Shown: positions 7,248 to 16,462 of the stretch, piece after piece
Layout of the letters: each line of letters starts with the position of its first letter
Position numbering within the stretch: position 1 is the first letter of the stretch
Virus record (IMG/VR): IMGVR_UViG_3300025085_000106
Location: 1-31,948 of that record
Direction: 5' to 3' (one strand)
DNA: 31,948 nucleotides
Source of the DNA: a virus
Program-made: the position numbers and the translations under genes
Notes under the pieces: generated by a model
The model's input: the letters and a program-made list of their open reading frames with translations, nothing else
What the model was told of the DNA's origin: nothing
Database searches by the model: none

Positions 7248-7256
7248 GTATTTATC
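7248..7256 (-). promoter_or_regulatory. Late-type promoter motif for the gp26-like gene
   Basis: The minus strand reads GATAAATAC here, 34 bases before the start codon at 7213. It matches the motif before gp20 and the 19861 gene exactly. Confidence 0.55.
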
Positions 7257-7288
7257 TAATTAAAATACCAGTTAATTAAAGGAAACCA

Positions 7289-10210
7289 ATGGATCAGAAC
7301 GAATTACAATATACAATGAAAGCAGTCTACTCACAATATCCGTGGGCAGGTGAAGAAACCGCAGAACAGTTAGCCGGTTTAACAAGGTCAAACAGTATAA
7401 AAACTACGGCTTTGGCTACTGCTATTGTTAGATTGAACTCGGCTTCTGATGCTAAAGCATTGCTTAATAATATTAAAGAAACAGCAAACCAGCTTGATCA
7501 GTCGGTAATAGACGGCAGGGAGAAGTTGCAACAGGCAGACAAAAACATACGAAGGCTGGGCAGAGCATCATTATCCGGCAGTTCACAATCTGGACTCGAA
7601 TCAATGATCGAACTTGCTGGTGCAGGTGCTGAAGCAATGGATCATGCAGCAAGCTCTTTAGCATCAGCAGGTGGTAAAATAGGTAAAGTAGCAAGTGGAT
7701 TTTCTTGGGCAACAGGCGGTGCAGTTGCATTAACAGGTGTCGGCGCAGCCTTTGCCAAAATAATAACAACGCAAGAAAAAGATCTACGAACAATGATTGA
7801 TATGGGAATGGTATTAGGTAATACATCAGATTATACACACATGCGTGGTAATGCTGTTGCAGCCGGTATGTCATTAACAGATTATGCAGCAATGGTTCAG
7901 AATACATCAGAATTTTTAGTTAATATAGGACAGAACAATTTAGTATCAGGACAAGGATTGATGAGTAATTTTTTAACCGATGATAAGAAAATAAAAAGAG
8001 TTAAAAATTTTGGATATAGTCCAAAAGTGTTATCAGGCTTACTAGCAGAAGAATCAGAACAGTTGTATAAACTTAATCAAATTAATGAACTTAATGACGC
8101 TGATCAAACACGAGTTATAGACAGTTTTGAAGCAGCAAACTCTATGGGAATATATCTAGCTGATACATTGGGTGTGCAACGTAGTGCTTTATTAGAATCA
8201 AGAAAAATGATAAGAGAAGATGCAGACTTTCAATTAGCGATGCATCAAAATTCTGCATATTTAAATAAAACATATGGTGAGGGAGCAGCAAAGAAGGTTC
8301 AAGAATCAGCAGACTGGCTTGCTATGCTAGGCAATGCAACACTAGGCGAAACGATTACAAAAATGTTAACAGATACATTCACTGGCACAGTTTCAGACAT
8401 TCAGTATGATACTTCAGCGATTAATAATATACAAAATGAACAACTTGCAGCAATGCTACAACGACTTGATCCAGGAGTCTTTGAAGGCATGATGGACTTT
8501 TTATCTACTGGTGCACAAGGAAAAATTAATGGACCAGAAGAAAATGCTGCAAAATTTAGAGAAATACTATTACTTATAAAAAACTCTCCTACTCTATCAG
8601 GTATAGATCCCACAAGTATCGAAGTCAATAGATTAATAGCAAGCATGAATCTATTGCCAGAAGAATATTTCTCAGGCACCGAAGCAGAAATGAGAGCAAA
8701 GATGGAATCAGCAAGCGAGGCAATTGATGGAGCAGACGATTCAATTGAAATTCTTGGTGGACTAAGTAAAGCATTCTTAAAAGCTCAACATACCTTTACT
8801 CCAGGATTTGAAACAATGGGAACAGTGATGGGAGTGTTGGAAAGTTCAGTAGGAACATTTGCTGACTTCTGGAGAGATATATTTGGATTAGATCGCACGG
8901 CAGAAACTAGTATGGAACTAGCATTGGAAAAAGACAAAAAACATATTGGTCCAGGCGAGCGGTTCTATATAGATCATAATTATTCTGTTGGCGGATCAGC
9001 ACCGATTAAAACAAACACAGTTCCGGGGTATGATGATGAAAGTAACGCCATTGTAGACAAAGCGAATAAAGAAGCTGCATATAAAGAAATGATCAGTATT
9101 AGAACACTTATAAAAACTACACAAGATGAAATGTATATTGTAAGTAGCGATATAAAGAAAACAGGATATAAAACACTTGTTGACGAAGTAGCCAATATTG
9201 AAGCTAAGATTAAAACAGCATCAACTAAAGGTGAAGATATTTCTGGGCTTCAGTTAGAGTTAGTTAACGCACAGAAAAAACTTACAGAGGCCGAAGCTAT
9301 TGCACAACCATTAATAGATCAACGAGATATGCTTAAAGAAAGAATTGGGCATTTAGCATCGTATCAAGACCAATTGGGATCATATATTGGAGACAAGGGA
9401 AAAATAAGAAGAAATAGACTATCCGAGTATGAGCAAGGGTCTTCCTTACAAGGTATAGTTATAGCACAATTAAAAGAACAAGGAATTACTGACCCTGTCG
9501 CACAAGCAAATATATTAGGAATGATACAAGGCGAATCAGCATTTAGAGTGATAGAAGAACAATCATATGCAAAAACATCTAATATTAGAATTAGAGCAGC
9601 ACTGGGCAATCGTGTTAAAGGTTTAAATGATGATCAACTAGACAAATTGAAAAAAGATCCTAAGGCATTTTTTGATTATGTATATGGTGGTGACATGGGC
9701 AACGAAGGTGAAGGTTATAAGTATAGAGGACGAGGCTTTATACAATTAACAGGTAAAGAAAATTATAAACTTGTTGGAGAAATGATTGGTCAAGATTTAG
9801 TAGGTAATCCAGACTTGATGTTAGACCCAAATATTTCAGCGGCAGCAAGTGCTGCCTATTTTAATTTGCCTTGGTGGCAAGAATACAAGTCAGATTTAGG
9901 AAATATGGATACCGTGTATAGAGTTGTGTATGGAAAAACAGCAACAAGTTCTGGACGCACTGCTGATTTAAACCAGAGAACAGATTATGCAAATCAATTT
10001 TTAAATGCAATGAATACAGGGCAGATAACTGAAGCAAAACAAGTAACACCAGAAATACAAGCATTACAAACGCAAATTATAGATATACTAAAAATAGTAG
10101 AAGGCGACATTCCTTTAACAGAAGGCCAAGAAACTGAATTGGCAACACTAGAAGCACAACTGGCAGATGAAATGCGAAAGTTAAAAATAGAAATGAGCGG
10201 AGAACAATAA
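7289..10210 (+). CDS. Tape-measure-like tail protein with GH19 muralytic domain
   Basis: The 973-residue virion protein has an alpha-helical N-terminal part and an Ala/Gly-rich hydrophobic segment near residues 130-160 (GGAVALTGVGAAFAK). A coiled-coil-like stretch at about 600-690 is followed by a chitinase-like GH19 domain at about 715-885. The GH19 signature is clear: ILGMIQGESAF with catalytic-type Glu749, YRGRGFIQLTG at 812-822, then GNPDLMLDP. The domain would cut peptidoglycan during DNA entry. The N-terminus (PWAGEETAEQL) and the IDMG segment resemble those of the next gene, suggesting duplication. An AAAGGAAA ribosome site precedes the ATG and the next gene starts two bases after the stop. 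It is probably a tail-lumen or tail-tip protein. Confidence 0.75.
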   Translation: MDQNELQYTMKAVYSQYPWAGEETAEQLAGLTRSNSIKTTALATAIVRLNSASDAKALLNNIKETANQLDQSVIDGREKLQQADKNIRRLGRASLSGSSQSGLESMIELAGAGAEAMDHAASSLASAGGKIGKVASGFSWATGGAVALTGVGAAFAKIITTQEKDLRTMIDMGMVLGNTSDYTHMRGNAVAAGMSLTDYAAMVQNTSEFLVNIGQNNLVSGQGLMSNFLTDDKKIKRVKNFGYSPKVLSGLLAEESEQLYKLNQINELNDADQTRVIDSFEAANSMGIYLADTLGVQRSALLESRKMIREDADFQLAMHQNSAYLNKTYGEGAAKKVQESADWLAMLGNATLGETITKMLTDTFTGTVSDIQYDTSAINNIQNEQLAAMLQRLDPGVFEGMMDFLSTGAQGKINGPEENAAKFREILLLIKNSPTLSGIDPTSIEVNRLIASMNLLPEEYFSGTEAEMRAKMESASEAIDGADDSIEILGGLSKAFLKAQHTFTPGFETMGTVMGVLESSVGTFADFWRDIFGLDRTAETSMELALEKDKKHIGPGERFYIDHNYSVGGSAPIKTNTVPGYDDESNAIVDKANKEAAYKEMISIRTLIKTTQDEMYIVSSDIKKTGYKTLVDEVANIEAKIKTASTKGEDISGLQLELVNAQKKLTEAEAIAQPLIDQRDMLKERIGHLASYQDQLGSYIGDKGKIRRNRLSEYEQGSSLQGIVIAQLKEQGITDPVAQANILGMIQGESAFRVIEEQSYAKTSNIRIRAALGNRVKGLNDDQLDKLKKDPKAFFDYVYGGDMGNEGEGYKYRGRGFIQLTGKENYKLVGEMIGQDLVGNPDLMLDPNISAAASAAYFNLPWWQEYKSDLGNMDTVYRVVYGKTATSSGRTADLNQRTDYANQFLNAMNTGQITEAKQVTPEIQALQTQIIDILKIVEGDIPLTEGQETELATLEAQLADEMRKLKIEMSGEQ

Positions 10211-10211
10211 A

Positions 10212-12926
10212 ATGGCAGACAGAATGGTAACATTAAACTTGGGTGGAATGGAAGTTCAAGTGCCACAGTGGGCAAGCGAAGAAACAATGAATAGAGTTGT
10301 TTCGTATATGTCTGCAGAAAATAAAACATCTAAAGATCTTAATAAGATGATGTCTAAGGTAGGCGGTAATGTAAATGATCTTCAAAAAGAAATTTCCGGA
10401 TTGCTAACAGCAACACAAAAAGATAATGTGCAAGATCAACAACAAGAAAAGAAATCTGAAAGATTCTCCACCTTATTAGTTAAAAATTCAGAAGGTCTAA
10501 TGAAAACTGCTACTTTCTTTGGTAATACAGAAAAACCACTTAGTGCAATTGTAAGTGCAGGCGGCTCTCTAGTCAAAGGAGCAAAAGATTCATCGGGTGG
10601 ATTAAAACTGTTTGACGGTCTTATGAAATCAGGTAGTTTATGGTCAAACGCACTAGGAACAGCAGGTAATATAGCAGTTGATGCCATGTTAGCATATGCA
10701 GGTTGGAATGCAGCTAAGATAGAACAGTTTGCAGGAGCTCAGTCAAAAATAATTGATGCAGGTGTTGTATATAACGGCGGCGCAGCTGCATTTGACGAAT
10801 TACGAAAAAACACATTATCAACAGGTGTATCATACACATCATTAATTGACAATGTTCATAACTTTGGCGAAGGTATGTTAGGACTAGGCGGAACAATGAG
10901 CGAAGGTGTTCTACAATTTACAAGATTCTATCAAGCGTTAGATGAGACAGCAGGAAACTTTGGAGACTTGGGATTGTCTAGTAAAGACATGCAATCACAA
11001 TACGGTGAGTTTATACATTATGCACGTAGAACAGGAATGATAAATTCAGATTTGAATAATAGTGCTGAAGATGTTAATAGGTCATTTATTGACTTACAAA
11101 TAGAAGCAGGCACAGTTGCCAGTTTAACATCATTAACTAGAAACGAAGCAATGCGTAGGCAACTTGGCGCCTTTGATGAATTTGGCGAAGCGGCAGCAAT
11201 GTCATTGGAAGATCTAGGCTTATCAAATAAGGCAGATACTCTTAAAGCTATAACTAAGAATGTAGGATTATTAGCACCAGACGATGAGCATATGCAAGTA
11301 TTATTGGATGCATTCCAACAAGAAGCATTTGAAAAATCAAAAACTGGTGATTTTACTAGTTTTGATCTAAGCGGCAGAATGCAGGAAATGATGAAAGGTT
11401 CTGAGGCCGCACTGGCAAATGTTTATCCTAATTTCGTTGAAGGTATAGAAGCAATGATGCAAACAGGTGAAGCATCAAATGATGATGTTCGTGACTTTAT
11501 ATTTAATGCTCTTAACACTGCAGATACAACAAGGTTTTCAACATTTAATGCGGCAGCAGATACTATATCTGGACAAACACAACGATTGGCAGCAAATGCA
11601 ATTGTATTAAAACGTAAATTTGGTAATTTAGGAAACCCAGAAGAATTTGCAAAAGAAAAAGCAAATATGAAGAAAAATTTAAAGGAAGCAGGTAAAGTTA
11701 CAATGGAAATGAATAACATGACTAGGCGTTTCTTGGAAGTGCAAGAAACACTTACTATGGACATGGAAACAGTAGCTAATATATTTAATGGTGTATATGA
11801 TTTGTTTGGTAAAACAAGTAATAAAATGACATCACTTGCGGCTCTATCTGAAAGTGAACAAGAGACAAACAACTTTGGTGGGAAAATTGGCGTTGACATG
11901 CAAGATGCCACAATTGCAGTAACAGGTGGCGTAGCATATCGTCCTCAATATGAATCAGCTGCAGATGAGGAAGGCGATACTGCAAAAGTTAAAGAAGCAA
12001 AAAAAGCCAATAGATCGATCGGATACATTACAGAAGAAGATATTGAAGGACTAACACAAATTGAAAATGTTGAAAATTCATTAATGCAGTTAAATTCACT
12101 TGCACCAGAAATGCGTAGACGTATGTTAAATGCAATGAAGGAGTTTGATGAAAAGTATAAAGACACAGACACAAAGATGACAGTAACAACTGGTAGCACG
12201 TTAAAGCAAACAGGAGATAAAGATACATGGGCTAATAACTCAATGGGTGCTAGTATTCTTATACTACAGGGTGATCAGATTGTAACTAATGATGATACCG
12301 GAATGTATTCTAAAGAATTAGCATCTATACTTAATAATAATAACTTAATAAACGACACAGGCGCAGGAACCGGACAAATAGTCCCACAAGAAGCTAAAAG
12401 TCAAACTATTAATAATTTTAAATCAGGTGACACTGGTGGACATTTAACAATCCAACCTGCAGAAACAAGAAAACATGGTGGACCAGTTGACGCAGGAAAT
12501 CCTTACATTGTTGGAGATCAGTTAGGACTAAACACAGCAGAGCTATTTGTTCCAAACACAGACGGAACAATTCTTAGTAATAAAGAAACAAAGAGCATGC
12601 ATCAGGAAACGATACCTGGCAAGTCACCAGACAGAACAATTTCTAGTAATATAGAAATAATGCAAGCACTAATGCCAGAAATAGCAAAATCAATGGAAAT
12701 GATGCCTGGCAATTCACCAGTTCGAAGCAAGATATTAGAAATGATACAAAATAACTTGACAAATCCAAATATATCGCGTAAAATAAACAATAGTCAAGAA
12801 TTAACAGAAATTATCAATAGTAAAAGACATACCATTGAGGCATTAGTTCAACTTAGAACAATAGTTAAGAGACTCAATAAAAAATATAATTTAGATATTG
12901 ACATCGATATGATGAACTCGAGATAA
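10212..12926 (+). CDS. Tail tape measure-like protein
   Basis: The 904-residue protein is largely helical with an Ala/Gly-rich hydrophobic stretch at about 140-175. Near residues 754-790 it has the motif common at the C-terminus of tape measure proteins: HGGPVDAGNPYIVGDQ, then AELFVPNTDGTILS. Tape measure proteins set tail length and pass through the tail tube on DNA ejection. Its first residues (VPQWASEETMNRV) and the segment around IIDAGVVY resemble the preceding gene, so the two are likely paralogues. A GCGGAGA ribosome site lies within the end of the previous gene. It ends just upstream of the late-type promoter of gp20. Confidence 0.75.
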   Translation: MADRMVTLNLGGMEVQVPQWASEETMNRVVSYMSAENKTSKDLNKMMSKVGGNVNDLQKEISGLLTATQKDNVQDQQQEKKSERFSTLLVKNSEGLMKTATFFGNTEKPLSAIVSAGGSLVKGAKDSSGGLKLFDGLMKSGSLWSNALGTAGNIAVDAMLAYAGWNAAKIEQFAGAQSKIIDAGVVYNGGAAAFDELRKNTLSTGVSYTSLIDNVHNFGEGMLGLGGTMSEGVLQFTRFYQALDETAGNFGDLGLSSKDMQSQYGEFIHYARRTGMINSDLNNSAEDVNRSFIDLQIEAGTVASLTSLTRNEAMRRQLGAFDEFGEAAAMSLEDLGLSNKADTLKAITKNVGLLAPDDEHMQVLLDAFQQEAFEKSKTGDFTSFDLSGRMQEMMKGSEAALANVYPNFVEGIEAMMQTGEASNDDVRDFIFNALNTADTTRFSTFNAAADTISGQTQRLAANAIVLKRKFGNLGNPEEFAKEKANMKKNLKEAGKVTMEMNNMTRRFLEVQETLTMDMETVANIFNGVYDLFGKTSNKMTSLAALSESEQETNNFGGKIGVDMQDATIAVTGGVAYRPQYESAADEEGDTAKVKEAKKANRSIGYITEEDIEGLTQIENVENSLMQLNSLAPEMRRRMLNAMKEFDEKYKDTDTKMTVTTGSTLKQTGDKDTWANNSMGASILILQGDQIVTNDDTGMYSKELASILNNNNLINDTGAGTGQIVPQEAKSQTINNFKSGDTGGHLTIQPAETRKHGGPVDAGNPYIVGDQLGLNTAELFVPNTDGTILSNKETKSMHQETIPGKSPDRTISSNIEIMQALMPEIAKSMEMMPGNSPVRSKILEMIQNNLTNPNISRKINNSQELTEIINSKRHTIEALVQLRTIVKRLNKKYNLDIDIDMMNSR

Positions 12927-12930
12927 ATAC
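12922..12930 (+). promoter_or_regulatory. Late-type promoter motif for the head module
   Basis: GATAAATAC overlaps the stop of the tape-measure-like gene and lies 25 bases before the portal start. It is identical to the motif before the 19861 gene and to the minus-strand motif before the gp26-like gene. It probably drives gp20 and the head genes after it. Confidence 0.6.
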
Positions 12931-12955
12931 ACTTATAATAAAGGTAACCTAACAT

Positions 12956-14620
12956 ATGAGCTGGAAAAAACACTTTACAAAATACGATCCATCAGGTAGT
13001 GGATCATTTGGACAAAAAACAAACAGATGGGCCAGTTGGCTTCCTGAAGTATATAGCGGACAACCAAATCGTGTTGAACGTTATACTCAATACGATATTA
13101 TGGATCAAGACAGTGAAATTAACTCAGCCCTAGATACTATTGCTGAATTTGCCACACAATCAGACCCAGATACAAAGTTACCATTTAAAGTTCATTATAA
13201 AGAAGAAGCAACAGAATCTGAAGTAAATGCATTAGAAACAGCACTTAGACAATGGGTCAACATAAATGACTTTGATAGAAGAATACATGGATTATTCAGA
13301 GCAACTATTAAATATGGCGATCAGTTTTTTATTAGAGATCCAGAAAACTATAAATTATTTTGGGTTAATGTGCAAGATGTTTCCAAGGCTATTATTAACG
13401 AAAGCACAGGCAAAGACATTGAGCAGTATCTAATTAAAAATATCAGTCTTAACTTACATGATATGGTTGTAGTAGATACAAAACAAACATCTGATGTATC
13501 ACAAAGTTCTACAGTATTAACAAGCAACAAATCCAACGCAGGCGTTATACAAACAGGTGCACCGGGTGGCGGAACAACCGAGTATGCTGTTGATTCAGCA
13601 AACGTATTACATATCGCATTAAGTGATGGATTAACAAATGCATGGCCATTTGGTAACAGTATCCTTGATAGTGTATTTAAAGTATACAAACAAAAAGAAT
13701 TATTAGAAGATAGTATTATTATCTATCGTGTTCAAAGAGCTCCAGAACGTAGAGTATTTTATGTAGACGTTGGTAACTTACCACCGCATAAAGCTATGAG
13801 TTTTGTTGAGCGAACAAAGAACGAAGTTCACCAAACACGTATTCCAAATATGAGTGGTGGTGGAACAAAGGTTATGGATGCAGCGTATAACCCGCTGTCA
13901 ATCATGGAAGATTACTTTTTTGCCCAAACGGCAGAAGGACGTGGATCTAAAGTTGAAGTTTTACCAGGTGGTGAAAACCTAGGCGAAATTGATGACCTAA
14001 AATATTTCAATAACAAACTAATGCGTGGACTACGTATACCAAGTAGTTACTTACCAACAGGAGCTGAGGACGGATCAGCATCATATACTGACGGACGAGT
14101 TGGCACAGCAATGATACAAGAATTTAGGTTCAGCAAATACTGTGAAAGATTACAAGACACAATACTTCCACCATTGGACAAAGAGTTTAAAATGTTCTTA
14201 AAGAACAGAGGTATTGAAGTTTCGAGTAGTTTATTTGAATTAAACTTTATTGAACCACAGAGCTTTAGTCAATACAGAGAGCTAGAACTTGACACAGCAC
14301 GTGCAAGTCTATTCTCACAAGTTGAAGCAACACCATACATGTCTAAGAGATTTATATTAAGTAAGTATCTTGGATTAACTGAAGATGAACTTATTAATAA
14401 CGAGCGTATGTGGAAAGAAGAAAATTCTCAAAACTCGTTTACTAATGATTCACAGACAGATTTAGGTGGTATGGGTATTAGAAACACAGACCTAGACACA
14501 TTTGAACCAACAGATGTAGACGCCGAAAACGAAGAAGGAGAAGGCGACTTTGATGCCGGTGCTGACACATCTCCACTAGGAAATGATGCAGGATTAGAAG
14601 GAGATACAGATGAGATTTAG
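12956..14620 (+). CDS. 20: Portal vertex protein gp20
   Basis: The 554-residue protein matches T4-type portal proteins. It starts MSWKKHFTKYDPSGSGSF and continues with RWASWLPEVYSGQPNRVERY and YDIMDQDSEINSALDTIAEF, followed by the conserved RVQRAPERRVFYVDVGNLPP core. The dodecameric ring occupies one capsid vertex, starts prohead assembly, is the DNA channel, and joins the tail. T4 gp20 is 524 residues; the extra length is a very acidic C-terminal tail after residue 505. An AAAGG ribosome site precedes the start. It leads the head gene cluster in standard T4 order. Confidence 0.95.
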   Translation: MSWKKHFTKYDPSGSGSFGQKTNRWASWLPEVYSGQPNRVERYTQYDIMDQDSEINSALDTIAEFATQSDPDTKLPFKVHYKEEATESEVNALETALRQWVNINDFDRRIHGLFRATIKYGDQFFIRDPENYKLFWVNVQDVSKAIINESTGKDIEQYLIKNISLNLHDMVVVDTKQTSDVSQSSTVLTSNKSNAGVIQTGAPGGGTTEYAVDSANVLHIALSDGLTNAWPFGNSILDSVFKVYKQKELLEDSIIIYRVQRAPERRVFYVDVGNLPPHKAMSFVERTKNEVHQTRIPNMSGGGTKVMDAAYNPLSIMEDYFFAQTAEGRGSKVEVLPGGENLGEIDDLKYFNNKLMRGLRIPSSYLPTGAEDGSASYTDGRVGTAMIQEFRFSKYCERLQDTILPPLDKEFKMFLKNRGIEVSSSLFELNFIEPQSFSQYRELELDTARASLFSQVEATPYMSKRFILSKYLGLTEDELINNERMWKEENSQNSFTNDSQTDLGGMGIRNTDLDTFEPTDVDAENEEGEGDFDAGADTSPLGNDAGLEGDTDEI

Positions 14621-14810
14621 TGACATGGCGCAAAACGCCGAAGATGATAACTATAACAAATGGGATCTAGATGATACTAGACGTCCTAAGTTAACATTAC
14701 GTCATTTGCATAAGCTACGTAACATGAAAGAGCTTGCAAAGGCAGAACATGCAGAACGTGTAGAAAGTTATAAAGATATCTACGGATCTGCAGGTAACGA
14801 CGGCGAATAA
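14610..14810 (+). CDS. Small prohead protein in the gp67 position
   Basis: The 66-residue charged protein starts inside the end of gp20 with a strong GAAGGAG ribosome site at 14597-14603. It has an acidic N-terminal part (AEDDNYNKWDLDD) and a basic middle (KLTLRHLHKLRNMKELAKAE) likely to form one helix. In T4 the small prohead core protein gp67 is encoded between gp20 and gp21, so position suggests the same role. Direct similarity to T4 gp67 is not evident, so the function is inferred from gene order. A rho-independent terminator follows 28 bases after the stop. Confidence 0.65.
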   Translation: MRFSDMAQNAEDDNYNKWDLDDTRRPKLTLRHLHKLRNMKELAKAEHAERVESYKDIYGSAGNDGE

Positions 14811-14838
14811 TCGCCTAAAATGGTAAATATAATACGGG

Positions 14839-14861
14839 CCGCATCAAAAGTGCGGTTTTTT
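14839..14861 (+). terminator. Rho-independent terminator after the gp67-like gene
   Basis: CCGCA (14839-14843) pairs with TGCGG (14851-14855), with a T-G extension, and is followed by six T residues. It separates gp20 and the small gene from the acidic core protein and gp21-23, allowing different expression of portal and capsid. Confidence 0.8.
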
Positions 14862-14939
14862 ATGTATTATATGTTGGTCTACACCAAGACTTCTTAAATA
14901 TATATGTTACAACCTGACTTGTTAAAGGAGAACAAAACA

Positions 14940-15824
14940 ATGAGTACTCGAGATCGTTATACAAAGATAATCGAGAGCTTAGTGAACGGAGACGAAGCAT
15001 CAGCTTCAGATCTATTACATGAGGCTTTCGTTGAAAAAGCACGTGAAATCTGGAATGATATCGTCGAAGCAGATGAAATCGTTGAAGATGGCGTAGCAGA
15101 AGAAGAAATTGAAGAAGCTATCGGCAATGAAGAAGCTGATGATTTCCTAGATGACATCGAATCAGATGAAGCAGAAATTGAGGCCGAAGAGGCTTTTGGT
15201 GAAGATGAGGAGCCAGAAATGGACGACTTGGAAGCAGCAGAAGAGTTAGGCGGAGATGAAGAAACACCAGCAGACATAGACATGGACGGCGATATAGACG
15301 CACATGACGAAGAGCATGGTGACATCGAAGACAAATTAGTTAGTGTGGAAGACGCACTATCTGATCTTAAAGCAGAATTTGCCAAAATTATGGGCGACGA
15401 CGAAGTTGAAGGCGACATGGAACCAGAAATGGACATGGAACCAGAAATGGACATGGAACCAGAAATGGAAGAAGCGTTTGTAGAGGCAAAAGAAGAAGAA
15501 GCGGACGAAGTTACTGAAGAAGCAGAATCAGACGATGATGCAGAAGAACTTGAAGAAGCAGCTGATCTAAAGAAAGTCGGTAAAGACGGCGCAATGCACC
15601 CAGTAGACATGCCAGCAGGCGATGATGGTAAAGCATCACCAGTTGCAGGTAAAAATGACATGGGCGGCAAAGCAGTTGACATGACAAAAGACAGCAAAGG
15701 ATCTGACAAAGGTTTATCAGACAAATCAGCAAAAGATATGGGCGTAGCTCATCCAGGAGATGGTGCTAAACTATCACCGGAGACTAAAGGCCATGGCGCT
15801 GAGAAAAAAGGTAAATCTGCGTAA
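14940..15824 (+). CDS. Very acidic prohead core/scaffold protein (gp68 position)
   Basis: The ATG at 14940 is chosen over one 36 bases upstream because AAAGGAG lies 9 bases before it. The 294-residue protein begins MSTRDRYTKIIESLVNGDEA, then is extremely rich in Glu and Asp to about residue 200, with a threefold EPEMDM repeat. It changes to a Lys/Gly/Ser-rich tail (KGSDKGLSDKSAKDMG). This composition fits an internal prohead core protein that is degraded by gp21 at maturation. Position between gp20 and gp21 matches T4 gp67/gp68, but no direct homology is claimed. The stop overlaps the gp21 start as TAATG. Confidence 0.65.
   Translation: MSTRDRYTKIIESLVNGDEASASDLLHEAFVEKAREIWNDIVEADEIVEDGVAEEEIEEAIGNEEADDFLDDIESDEAEIEAEEAFGEDEEPEMDDLEAAEELGGDEETPADIDMDGDIDAHDEEHGDIEDKLVSVEDALSDLKAEFAKIMGDDEVEGDMEPEMDMEPEMDMEPEMEEAFVEAKEEEADEVTEEAESDDDAEELEEAADLKKVGKDGAMHPVDMPAGDDGKASPVAGKNDMGGKAVDMTKDSKGSDKGLSDKSAKDMGVAHPGDGAKLSPETKGHGAEKKGKSA
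15414..15467 (+). repeat. Three tandem copies of an 18-base unit
   Basis: GACATGGAACCAGAAATG occurs three times exactly in a row and encodes the DMEPEM repeats of the acidic core protein. The identical codons imply recent slippage or recombination. Confidence 0.9.
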
Positions 15825-16462
15825 TGTTTACACTTAAAGAACACCTTACATTTGACCAAGCTAAAATCGTAACCGAAGCCGTGGATAACGGCAAAGGCGG
15901 TAAAAACTTGTTCATGGAAGGTATCTTTGTCCAAGGTGCTAAACAAAATCAGAACCAAAGAATTTACCCCGTTAATGAAATTACCAAAGCTGTTAATTCA
16001 GTTCAGAGTAAAATTGACGAGGGTTTTACAGTATTAGGCGAAGCTGACCACCCAGATGACTTACAAGTTAATTTGGACCGAGTGTCACATATGATTGAAC
16101 GTATGTGGATGCAAGGTAGCGATGGTTATGGAAGACTAAAATTGTTGCCAACTCCAATGGGAAATATTTGTATTACCCTATTAGAGAACGGCGTTAAACT
16201 TGGTGTATCATCACGCGGTAGTGGTAATGTTACAGAAAGTGGAAATGTAAGCGACTTTGAAATCCAAACGGTTGACATAGTTGCAAACCCATCGGCTCCC
16301 GATGCGTATCCAGATCCACTTTATGAACAAATTATGAATGGCAAAAGAGGTAATATTTTACTAGACGTTGCCGCAGCTAAAACAAAAGATGATGCAGCAC
16401 AAAAATATCTCCAGGAAGAGGTATTGAAGTTCATTGAATCACTAGATATTAGGAGAAAGTAA
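15824..16462 (+). CDS. 21: Prohead core protease gp21
   Basis: The 212-residue serine protease matches the T4 gp21 (S77) family. The catalytic histidine lies in VLGEADHPDD (H76) and the nucleophile in GVSSRGSGNV (Ser129/130). QNQRIYPVNEI near residue 45 and VDIVANPSAPDAYPDPL near residue 160 are also typical. It acts inside the prohead, cutting scaffold, core and capsid proteins after short L/I-x-E motifs. Length equals T4 gp21 (212). Start and stop both overlap neighbours as TAATG, so synthesis is coupled to the core protein and gp22. Confidence 0.93.
   Translation: MFTLKEHLTFDQAKIVTEAVDNGKGGKNLFMEGIFVQGAKQNQNQRIYPVNEITKAVNSVQSKIDEGFTVLGEADHPDDLQVNLDRVSHMIERMWMQGSDGYGRLKLLPTPMGNICITLLENGVKLGVSSRGSGNVTESGNVSDFEIQTVDIVANPSAPDAYPDPLYEQIMNGKRGNILLDVAAAKTKDDAAQKYLQEEVLKFIESLDIRRK

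Noticed and set aside
14904-14939. Upstream ATG as start of the acidic core protein
   Set aside because: It has no ribosome site, whereas the ATG at 14940 follows AAAGGAG at proper spacing.
14957-15724. A 255-codon open frame on the minus strand, very rich in serine
   Set aside because: It is the complement of the Glu/Asp-rich core protein (GAA/GAT codons read as TTC/ATC/TCA). It has no ribosome site and disagrees with gene order.
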